DNA of 11,507 bases. Origin: Methanothrix sp. GTDB taxonomy: Archaea > Halobacteriota > Methanosarcinia > Methanotrichales > Methanotrichaceae. The DNA lies in NCBI GenBank assembly GCA_028682845.1, contig JAJRAT010000077.1:1-11507 (forward strand), written 5' to 3'. The notes beneath the pieces were generated by a model. It ran no database searches and was not told where the DNA came from. It was given only the letters and a program-made list of their open reading frames with translations. How positions within the stretch are numbered: the stretch's first letter is position 1; each line of letters starts with the position of its first letter. Of this stretch, positions 1-5,302 are shown one piece after another. Both the position numbers and the translations under genes were made by a program.

Positions 1-3000
1 GAAGGCGGACAAGATCAGCAAGGAGCAATACCTGCTGCTGCTGCCGCCCTACCTTGCCGACCGCCACCTGGCAGGCGACCTGCACATTCACGATCTGGAG
101 TACTTTGGGACAAGGCCGTTTTGCATAGATGGTAACACTGCCGTGCCCGCGATCTCCAAAGGCCGGACGACGGTTATAAGGCCCGATGAGTTACCGTTCC
201 AAGGGGACTACTACTATCCAGAGGAGCTTTTTGCCATCTCTCCCAATGGACCGAAAAAAGTCATAAAAGTATCCCGACGCAAGGCCGATAAAGAGCTGCT
301 CAAGATCAAAACCACAAGTGGCAAGTCTTTGAAGGTCACCGGAGAGCATAGAATTCCGGTGAAGGGCAAAGGCATAAAAAAGGCCGCAGAAATCAAGCCG
401 GGTGACGTATTGGACAGCGCCTGGGAGCATGGCCTGAACCTGCGAGGCAAGCCCATCGAGAACTTGAACCTGATCGCGGAGTTCGCGGACAAAGTGCCTG
501 CCTCAATCATCGAGAATGTTTTTGTGCGCAATGCTCGTCCTCTCTTCAAGAAGGCGATCGAAGAAGGGAAATGTGTATCCTTCTCGGAAATGTCCAGGAC
601 TCTTGGCGTTGAGCATCATAAAGAGTGGTTCACAAGGGGCATAATGCCCATTTCGCTCTTCCGTAAATTCTCCGAGCAATATGATCAGCACGACTATGCA
701 GACTTGAGGATTGGCGTCGTCGGCAGTGATAATGATCTTCCTGCAATCTTTCCCATAACCACGGATGTGGCCAAGCTCTTGGGCTTCTTCATATCTGAAG
801 GCAACTACAACATCCAGGAAGCCTGCAATTACAATTTGGCAATAACGGGCAGCGCTCATGCCGAAGCAGTAGTGTGCTCTGTGGGCAGCGCGTTCAACAC
901 TTATGCGACAGTGACCGAAGGTCTCCCATCAAAAAGAATGATCTATGGCATCGAGGGTGAATGGGAGAGAGCCAAACAGGTGTACTTCGGCGGTAAGCTG
1001 GTCTATCTGCTCTTCAGATACGTATTCGGCATATCCGGCGGAAGCCACAATAAGAGGCTTCCTGCGATCGTCTATCATCTGGGCGATGAGCACCTTTTCG
1101 ACATGCTCAGTGCTCTCTTTACCGGCGACGGCTCGGCATACTATCGCCCGAAGAAGTCCGATTGCATCGTAAACTACACCACCGCATCGGAGATGCTCCG
1201 ACAGGAGCTATCTTTGCTTCTCACCTCCCTCGGCATGAATCCGCAAATAGTCGAGCTTTACGAGGGTGAGGAGCGGCGAACTCTTTACAGGATACAGCTC
1301 AACGGCTTCAAGAATATCCTGGCCTTCAGCAAGGCGGCCAAGTTCTACGACGAGCGGCAGGAGCATGTCGATAGGTTCCTCGCGTCCGTCAAGGAGATTC
1401 GGAGAAGCCCGACGCAAGAAGCTGTTACAGAGATTGTTCCTGCTTCACCTTCGGGCGAGTACGTCTATGATCTGTTCCTCGAAGGAGATGACGAAGAGAG
1501 CCACACTTACTTCGCTTCAGACGGCTTGCTTATACACAACTGTCAGGATTGGGACCTCCGCTACTTCTTCTACTACGGATTGATGCCCGACGGCCTTGGA
1601 ACCAAAGCAAGTGTTGCGGGGCCCGCCAAAAAGTCCGAGGTTGCCATCCTGCACGCCGTCAAGGCTTTGGGCAGCGCTCAGACCAACTTCGCCGGAGGCC
1701 AGGGTTTCTACAACTTCTTAACCTTCATCGCTCCCTACTTCGAGGGCAAGCCGTACGAAGAGATCAAGCAGCTCATGCAGATGTTCGTCTACGAGATGAC
1801 GCAGATGATGGTCGCTCGCGGCGGCCAATTGGTCTTCTCGTCGGTGCAGCTCACACCGGGAGTGCCGAAGCTGTGGCGCGACAAGCCAGCCGTGTACTCA
1901 GGGCGGGTCTGGAACGGTTCGCAGCCCGACGCGCCGTTGAAGACCTACGGCCAGTTCGAGCGCGAGGTGCGACTGTCGTTCAAGGCCCTGATGGAGGTCA
2001 TGCTCGGTGGAGACTATTGGGGCAAGCCCTTTAACTTCCCCAAGCCCGAGATCAGCATCGAGCCGGACTTCATGAAAGAGGATCTGGCCTTCAACGAGGC
2101 TCATCCCGATCTGCCCACGTACCAGGATCTTTATCTGCTCACCTTCAAGCTGGCAGCCGAGTACGGCACGCCCTACTTCGACAACCAGCTCCCGGCATAC
2201 CGCGGTGCAGGCGAAGGAATTTCTTGCTACCAGTGTTGCGCGTATCAGTTCGCCGCCACCGCCGAGAGCGACAGCCAGTTCGACGACAAGCTGTACTTCA
2301 AGGACGGCATGCACTTCTCGATGGGCTCCTGGCAGGTCGTCTCCCTCAATTGCCCGCGGGCTGCGTACCTGGCTCGTGGGGATGACGAGCTTCTCTTTGA
2401 GTACCTGCGAGAGCTGATGGATACATCCGTCGAGATCTTCAAGGTCAAGCGCGAGTGGATGAACCAGATCATCAAGAACCACCGCATGCCTTTTGCCACG
2501 CAGCAGCCGCGCGATCCCGTCACGGGCGAGAAGGGGTCCATCGCCGTCGGCCTGGAGGGCCTGGTTTACACCATCGGCGTGGTGGGCGTCAATGAGATGG
2601 TGCAGTTCCATACGGGAAAGCAGATGCATGAGTCCAAAGATGCCTGGAAGCTCGCCGTGCGCGCCATGACTGAGATGGAGATCTACTCGAAGAAGCTCTC
2701 CGCCCAGCACAACATGACCATCGCCCTGGCGCGAACGCCTGCCGAGACCACCGCCCAGCGCTTCGCGGTCTCCGATTTGATTCATGAGGAGTTCCGGGAA
2801 TATGCCGAGGGCGTCGTCAAAGGGGATCTTGACGCCGTGAAGAAGAATTTGCAAAGGACGCGCGACCTGCCCGTCTACTACACCAACGGCACGCACCTGC
2901 CGCCCGGCGCAGATGTCACCATCTTTGAGAGGGCGAAGCTGGAGCATGTGTTCTTCCCGATCGTGGACGGCGGAAACATCTTCCATATCTTCATGGGAGA

Positions 3001-3271
3001 AGCGACTCCCGATCCCAAGGGCCTGATGGACTTCGGATTGCGCCTGGCCAAAGAGACGCAGATCGGCTACTTCACCTTCACCAAGGACATGACGGTGTGC
3101 CTGGGCTGCTCACAGGTATCCGGCGGCCTGAAAGATAAGTGCCCGAGCTGCGGATCGGATGAAGTGGATCACATCAGCCGCATAACCGGATACTTGCAGG
3201 CGGTCAGCGGCTGGAACAGCGCCAAGAGACAGGAGCTGAAAGATCGCAAGAGATACAATGAACTGGCATAG
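1..3271 (+). CDS. nrdD: Anaerobic (class III) ribonucleoside-triphosphate reductase NrdD, 5'-partial, interrupted by an intein
   Basis: This enzyme reduces ribonucleoside triphosphates to deoxyribonucleotides in the anaerobic cytoplasm, using a glycyl radical installed by the activase NrdG. The frame is already open at base 2, so the start and any ATP-cone domain lie upstream of the window. Forty N-extein codons (2-121) include the family signature HIHDLEYFGTRPF. After the intein, the reading resumes with CQDWDLRYFFYYG and runs 576 codons. Visible landmarks are a cysteine cluster GISCYQCC (codons 2216-2239), a C-terminal zinc site of two CxxC pairs (CLGC at 3098-3109, CPSC at 3140-3151), and the glycyl-radical motif RITGYL with its glycine at 3188-3190. 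The stop is TAG. The GTG at 143 lies inside the intein and is not a start. No nrdG is seen downstream; it may be upstream or elsewhere. The following ferredoxin gene has its own promoter. Family assignment is very secure; the choice of electron donor is not visible. Confidence 0.96.
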   Translation, partial: KADKISKEQYLLLLPPYLADRHLAGDLHIHDLEYFGTRPFCIDGNTAVPAISKGRTTVIRPDELPFQGDYYYPEELFAISPNGPKKVIKVSRRKADKELLKIKTTSGKSLKVTGEHRIPVKGKGIKKAAEIKPGDVLDSAWEHGLNLRGKPIENLNLIAEFADKVPASIIENVFVRNARPLFKKAIEEGKCVSFSEMSRTLGVEHHKEWFTRGIMPISLFRKFSEQYDQHDYADLRIGVVGSDNDLPAIFPITTDVAKLLGFFISEGNYNIQEACNYNLAITGSAHAEAVVCSVGSAFNTYATVTEGLPSKRMIYGIEGEWERAKQVYFGGKLVYLLFRYVFGISGGSHNKRLPAIVYHLGDEHLFDMLSALFTGDGSAYYRPKKSDCIVNYTTASEMLRQELSLLLTSLGMNPQIVELYEGEERRTLYRIQLNGFKNILAFSKAAKFYDERQEHVDRFLASVKEIRRSPTQEAVTEIVPASPSGEYVYDLFLEGDDEESHTYFASDGLLIHNCQDWDLRYFFYYGLMPDGLGTKASVAGPAKKSEVAILHAVKALGSAQTNFAGGQGFYNFLTFIAPYFEGKPYEEIKQLMQMFVYEMTQMMVARGGQLVFSSVQLTPGVPKLWRDKPAVYSGRVWNGSQPDAPLKTYGQFEREVRLSFKALMEVMLGGDYWGKPFNFPKPEISIEPDFMKEDLAFNEAHPDLPTYQDLYLLTFKLAAEYGTPYFDNQLPAYRGAGEGISCYQCCAYQFAATAESDSQFDDKLYFKDGMHFSMGSWQVVSLNCPRAAYLARGDDELLFEYLRELMDTSVEIFKVKREWMNQIIKNHRMPFATQQPRDPVTGEKGSIAVGLEGLVYTIGVVGVNEMVQFHTGKQMHESKDAWKLAVRAMTEMEIYSKKLSAQHNMTIALARTPAETTAQRFAVSDLIHEEFREYAEGVVKGDLDAVKKNLQRTRDLPVYYTNGTHLPPGADVTIFERAKLEHVFFPIVDGGNIFHIFMGEATPDPKGLMDFGLRLAKETQIGYFTFTKDMTVCLGCSQVSGGLKDKCPSCGSDEVDHISRITGYLQAVSGWNSAKRQELKDRKRYNELA
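122..1540 (+). mobile_element. Intein with LAGLIDADG homing endonuclease inside NrdD (473 residues)
   Basis: This in-frame protein intron excises itself from the NrdD precursor, and its endonuclease domain would spread the element into intein-free nrdD alleles. It begins at Cys1 (CIDGNTAV, codon 122-124) and ends LLIHN, just before the C+1 residue TGT at 1541-1543. Splicing block B is present as TGEH (intein residues about 73-76). The C-terminal blocks appear as YVYDLFLE (about 447-454) and HTYFASDGLLIHN, with the canonical penultimate His and terminal Asn. Two LAGLIDADG-type motifs carry their acidic residues: LLGFFISEG (776-802) and LFTGDGS (about 1115-1135). All key splicing and nuclease residues are therefore intact, which suggests a working element. 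Removing it joins RPF to CQDWDLR and restores the conserved NrdD motif. Inteins in archaeal NrdD are known, for example in Methanocaldococcus. Boundaries are inferred from motifs. Confidence 0.95.
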
Positions 3272-3284
3272 ATTACTGGCATAG
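3262..3284 (+). repeat. Short direct repeat at the nrdD stop codon
   Basis: The ten bases ACTGGCATAG occur at 3262-3271, where they include the nrdD stop codon, and again at 3275-3284, a period of 13. This looks like a small slippage duplication in the spacer before the first ferredoxin promoter. No function is evident. Confidence 0.5.
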
Positions 3285-3290
3285 GCTGAC

Positions 3291-3303
3291 GAAAAGTATA
3301 TAT
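3291..3303 (+). promoter_or_regulatory. TATA box of the first ferredoxin gene
   Basis: GAAAAGTATATAT fits an archaeal TATA element. It lies 20 bases after the nrdD stop codon and 66 bases before the ferredoxin start. The same 13 bases recur before the second ferredoxin (3658-3670). Usual archaeal spacing of about 25 bases would put the transcript start near 3323-3327, at the foot of the leader hairpin. The start site is inferred, not seen. Confidence 0.7.
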
Positions 3304-3324
3304 CAGATCTACCAAAGTGAAGAC

Positions 3325-3347
3325 TTGCCAGTGAGGCAAATTGGAGG
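3325..3347 (+). promoter_or_regulatory. Leader hairpin plus Shine-Dalgarno of the first ferredoxin gene
   Basis: The inverted repeat TTGCC-AGTGA-GGCAA (3325-3339) can form a 5-bp stem with a 5-base loop. It is followed by ATT and the ribosome site GGAGG (3343-3347), nine bases before the ATG. The whole 23-base block is identical in the second ferredoxin leader although the flanking bases differ. This suggests it is kept for a reason, such as 5'-end stability or translational control, or that the duplication is young. Confidence 0.55.
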
Positions 3348-3356
3348 AGTCTACAA

Positions 3357-3533
3357 ATGCCTGCAGTCGTTAACAAGGATGAATGTGTAAGCTGTGGAAC
3401 TTGCGTTGAGGAGTGCCCTGAGAAAGCAATCAGCATGGATGACTCGGAGATTGCAACCGTAAACGTGGACAAATGCACTGAGTGCAAATCTTGCGTTGAT
3501 GCCTGCCCCTCTTCGGCCATCAGCATAGAGTAA
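3357..3533 (+). CDS. 2x[4Fe-4S] ferredoxin, copy 1 (58 aa)
   Basis: This is a small cytoplasmic electron carrier of the clostridial/archaeal 8Fe-8S type. Two cluster motifs fill most of the protein: [12 protein letters not shown] (Cys 10, 13, 16, 20) and [12 protein letters not shown] (Cys 40, 43, 46, 50). The spacing is CxxCxxCxxxCP in each half, so both sites should hold [4Fe-4S] clusters. The protein is acidic and has no signal or membrane segment. ATG at 3357 is set by GGAGG nine bases upstream; the stop is TAA. It has its own TATA box and leader, and a terminator-like hairpin follows, so it is probably a single-gene transcript. By my reading, 47 of 58 residues match the second copy at 3723. 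In methanogens such ferredoxins serve redox enzymes of C1 metabolism and biosynthesis; the specific partner is not visible here. Its place just after nrdD is suggestive at most. Confidence 0.93.
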   Translation: MPAVVNKDECVSCGTCVEECPEKAISMDDSEIATVNVDKCTECKSCVDACPSSAISIE

Positions 3534-3578
3534 ATGCACCTTTCTTAATATTTTTCGTGCAGCTTTCCTAATAGTCCT

Positions 3579-3614
3579 GCATTCTGATGCGTTCAGGATG
3601 CGTCTATTCTTTTT
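3579..3614 (+). terminator. Terminator-like hairpin after ferredoxin copy 1
   Basis: GCATTCTGA (3579-3587) and TCAGGATGC (3593-3601) can pair over nine positions with one G-T wobble around the loop TGCGT. A T-rich tract (3603-3614, ending TTTTT) follows. An additional T-rich stretch lies at 3541-3555. Function is inferred from shape and position only. Confidence 0.5.
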
Positions 3615-3657
3615 CAGGCTCTCTTTTTCAAGACCGCGAAAATGGTTTGAGCCATTC

Positions 3658-3670
3658 GAAAAGTATATAT
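3658..3670 (+). promoter_or_regulatory. TATA box of the second ferredoxin gene
   Basis: GAAAAGTATATAT is identical to the element before the first ferredoxin and lies 65 bases before the start of copy 2. By usual archaeal spacing, transcription would begin around 3690, at the leader hairpin. Confidence 0.7.
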
Positions 3671-3691
3671 CGGATATATTACTGGTGAATT

Positions 3692-3714
3692 TTGCCAGTG
3701 AGGCAAATTGGAGG
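3692..3714 (+). promoter_or_regulatory. Leader hairpin plus Shine-Dalgarno of the second ferredoxin gene
   Basis: TTGCC-AGTGA-GGCAA (3692-3706) is followed by ATT and GGAGG (3710-3714), eight bases before the ATG. In this copy the flanks AATTT and AAATT can lengthen the stem to about eight pairs with one bulged T. The block is base-for-base identical to 3325-3347. Confidence 0.55.
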
Positions 3715-3722
3715 TTTGAATA

Positions 3723-3899
3723 ATGCCCGCAGTTGTTAACAGAGAGGAATGCGTAAGCTGTGGAACTTGCGTAGAGGAATGCCCCGAGGAAGCCATCACT
3801 CTGGACGATGAAGAGATAGCAGTTGTGAATAAAGAAAAGTGCACCGAGTGCAAAACCTGTGTTGATGCTTGCCCGTCATCGGCCATCAGCATGGAGTAA
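3723..3899 (+). CDS. 2x[4Fe-4S] ferredoxin, copy 2 (58 aa)
   Basis: This is a paralogue of the gene at 3357 with the same length and the same eight cluster cysteines ([12 protein letters not shown] and [12 protein letters not shown]). Its substitutions are mostly conservative or add acid, for example K23E and S30E; V37K goes the other way. It should be a cytoplasmic two-cluster electron carrier. The ATG at 3723 has GGAGG eight bases upstream, and the stop is TAA. A terminator hairpin begins inside the last codon. Promoter and leader are duplicated along with the gene, so the two copies are probably co-regulated yet transcribed separately. The surface changes could shift redox potential or partner choice, but that is inference. 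The next gene on the other strand is a cysteine-rich DUF116 membrane protein, a conceivable but untested partner. Confidence 0.93.
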   Translation: MPAVVNREECVSCGTCVEECPEEAITLDDEEIAVVNKEKCTECKTCVDACPSSAISME

Positions 3900-3927
3900 C
3901 TAGCACCTGGTAAGTTACTTTTTTTTT
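3895..3927 (+). terminator. Terminator hairpin overlapping the ferredoxin copy 2 stop codon
   Basis: AGTAACT (3895-3901, containing the TAA stop) pairs perfectly with AGTTACT (3913-3919) around an 11-base loop, and a run of nine T ends at 3927. It resembles an intrinsic terminator; archaeal RNA polymerase also stops at oligo-T alone. Confidence 0.65.
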
Positions 3928-3990
3928 AATGGTTTTTGAACTAATTTTTAGTTTTGCAGCAGCCAGGCACCGTGTCTTTCGTCATCCGCC

Positions 3991-4030
3991 GTCATGGTCG
4001 CCGCATATCTGTCATGGTCGCAGCATTTCC
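3991..4030 (+). repeat. Two tandem 20-base imperfect repeats
   Basis: GTCATGGTCGCCGCATATCT (3991-4010) is followed directly by a copy with 17 of 20 bases the same (4011-4030). A weaker, related stretch, GATCGCAGCCAT, follows from about 4033. The repeats lie in the 141-base spacer between the ferredoxin terminator and the end of the DUF116 gene. No protein or RNA function is evident. Confidence 0.5.
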
Positions 4031-4068
4031 TTGATCGCAGCCATATGGTCACGTCTAGCTTAACGCGG

Positions 4069-4722
4069 CTATTCCTTATCGCTTATCGCTTCATAGAACT
4101 GTTCCCAATCAAGAGTTGTGGCTACGCAGCCGGATTTTAAGAGCGGAACTCCTTGGGCGGGTATGGCATGGCTGTGGCAGAGGTCGAGCCCTTCCTTGAT
4201 CTCCATCTGGCAGCCCACGCCCACGACCGCTTTCGGCCTATACTTCTTGATGATCCTCTTGATGAAGCTTGAGCCGGGCACGATGAAGAATTTGTAGCCC
4301 AGACCTTCGGCGACCTTCTTTGCCTCTCCGACGTTGCAACGTCCGCAATTCACGCATTTGATCCCTTCCGGCGTGAGCTTGGCCGGGCACTCAATGCTGC
4401 GGACGCACTGGGGCATGAAGATGAATCGCCGGTCTATGGGTGTTTTAAAAAATTCCTTGCGGTTTACGTAGTTTCTCAGTCGCACGCCGACATCATCTAC
4501 TATGGAATCGTCCGCTCTGGCGATCCAGAACAGTGATTTTATGACGCTCTCCAGGAGAGTGGTGCCGAAAAGTATGATTCGCGCTGCGAAGAAGTTGCCC
4601 GTCCGAAAGGAGTAAAGGATGAGCAATGCTACCAGAATTGATAGCAATAAAGCGCCGACGGCCAGCAAAACCACCGCCTCGCCCACCAGATAAAACAGGT
4701 GATTCAAATACTCCGGGAGCAT
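4069..4722 (-). CDS. DUF116 family membrane-anchored, cysteine-rich protein (217 aa)
   Basis: The protein belongs to the DUF116 family, whose biochemical role is not established. The N-terminus has a strong membrane segment (about residues 13-38) and a second hydrophobic, possibly amphipathic stretch (about 46-68). The rest should be a soluble domain. That domain shows the family pattern: FMPQC (Cys106), ECPAK (Cys112), KCVNCGRC (Cys123, 126, 129), IVPGSSFIKR, VVGVGCQ (Cys171), LDLC (Cys182) and GVPLLKSGC (Cys199). The clustered CxxCxxC suggests an Fe-S or other metal site, though that is inference. ATG at 4722 is the first good start; a purine-rich GGAGGGAG lies 13 bases upstream, a little far. 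It is divergent from rpsO and convergent with the ferredoxin genes. The combination of membrane anchor, probable metal centre and nearby ferredoxins would suit a redox role, but this is not demonstrated. Confidence 0.85.
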   Translation of the reverse strand: MLPEYLNHLFYLVGEAVVLLAVGALLLSILVALLILYSFRTGNFFAARIILFGTTLLESVIKSLFWIARADDSIVDDVGVRLRNYVNRKEFFKTPIDRRFIFMPQCVRSIECPAKLTPEGIKCVNCGRCNVGEAKKVAEGLGYKFFIVPGSSFIKRIIKKYRPKAVVGVGCQMEIKEGLDLCHSHAIPAQGVPLLKSGCVATTLDWEQFYEAISDKE

Positions 4723-4735
4723 GGGCGTGACTTTT

Positions 4736-4755
4736 CTCCCTCCGGCTTATAAATC
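4736..4755 (-). promoter_or_regulatory. TATA box and purine-rich site before the DUF116 gene
   Basis: Read on the minus strand, GATTTATAAG (4755-4746) is a good archaeal TATA box, followed by GGAGGGAG (4743-4736). Usual spacing would start the transcript close to the ATG at 4722, which would make it nearly leaderless and leave the SD-like block outside the mRNA. The TATA core also reads acceptably on the plus strand (CTTATAAATC) and could instead serve rpsO with a leader of about 70 bases. Confidence 0.45.
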
Positions 4756-4804
4756 TGTCAGTGCGGCATAACGGCGCAAGTTTTTTATTCCACGCAGGAA
4801 TGAA

Positions 4805-4840
4805 GCTTATACCTTCGCCCTTATGAAATTTAATGAGGAT
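4805..4840 (+). promoter_or_regulatory. Candidate promoter and ribosome site of rpsO
   Basis: GCTTATACC (about 4805-4813) is a weak TATA candidate about 40 bases before the rpsO start, and GAGGAT (4835-4840) lies six bases before the ATG as the ribosome site. The Shine-Dalgarno part is convincing; the TATA part is tentative. Confidence 0.4.
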
Positions 4841-4846
4841 TGAAAA

Positions 4847-5302
4847 ATGGCAAAAATGCACAGCAGAAAGAAAGGCTCCTCCCGATCCCGACCACCCATT
4901 GCGGCCAAAGTGCCTGCGTGGTCCGATATATCCAAAGAGGAGCTGGAAAAGTCAATCATGAAGCTGCACGAGAGCGGGCTGCCGTCCAGCCGCATCGGCC
5001 TGACCTTGCGTGATCAGTATGGCGTGCCGAGCGTAAAGCTGGTCCTCGGCAAGAATTTGAACGGATTCTTAAAGGCGAATGGTGCCCTTCCGGATATCCC
5101 GGAGGATCTGGCCAACTTGATGAGAAAGGCTCTGCATATCAGAAAGCACATCAAGGCCAATAAGAAGGATGTTCACAACAAGAGAGCTTTGCAGCTCACC
5201 GAGAATAAAGTGCGCAGACTGGTGAAATACTACCACGACTCCGGTCGCCTGGCACCAGAGTGGCTCTATTCGCCGGAAACGGCTGAGATATTAGTCTCAT
5301 GA
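4847..5302 (+). CDS. rpsO: 30S ribosomal protein S15 (archaeal uS15 type)
   Basis: This is a primary rRNA-binding protein of the small subunit. The 151 residues match the archaeal/eukaryotic long form of uS15, which has an N-terminal extension missing from the roughly 89-residue bacterial form. Recognisable stretches are MHSRKKGSSRSRPP at the N-terminus, GLPSSRIGLTLRDQYGVPSVK in the middle and LTENKVRRLVKYYH near the C-terminus. The protein is basic, as expected. ATG at 4847 follows GAGGAT by six bases. The stop codon TGA overlaps the next start as ATGA (5299-5302), so translation is probably coupled to the RecJ-like gene. It is the first gene of a cluster that continues with a DNA nuclease and a KEOPS subunit, an arrangement known in archaea. 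Confidence 0.97.
   Translation: MAKMHSRKKGSSRSRPPIAAKVPAWSDISKEELEKSIMKLHESGLPSSRIGLTLRDQYGVPSVKLVLGKNLNGFLKANGALPDIPEDLANLMRKALHIRKHIKANKKDVHNKRALQLTENKVRRLVKYYHDSGRLAPEWLYSPETAEILVS

Noticed and set aside
1898-2986. Minus-strand open frame of 362 codons opposite nrdD
   Set aside because: It lies wholly within conserved NrdD coding sequence, has no recognisable family or ribosome site, and is explained by GC-rich codon use.
143-3271. A separate 1042-residue protein starting at GTG 143
   Set aside because: The frame is open and conserved upstream to base 2, and GTG 143 is the eighth codon of the intein. The start is an artefact of the intein sequence.
3110-3539. Minus-strand open frames across the first ferredoxin (and 3614-3892 across the second)
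   Set aside because: They are antisense shadows of the duplicated ferredoxin cassette. Their mutual similarity comes from that duplication, not from a real protein pair.
3579-3601. Possible C/D box small RNA because of CTGATG in the ferredoxin spacer
   Set aside because: The bases sit inside a simple hairpin followed by T-rich sequence. No convincing paired C, D, C' and D' boxes were found, so a terminator explains it better.
3991-4045. Possible CRISPR remnant
   Set aside because: The units are directly adjacent with no spacers, imperfect, and too few; there are no cas genes nearby.
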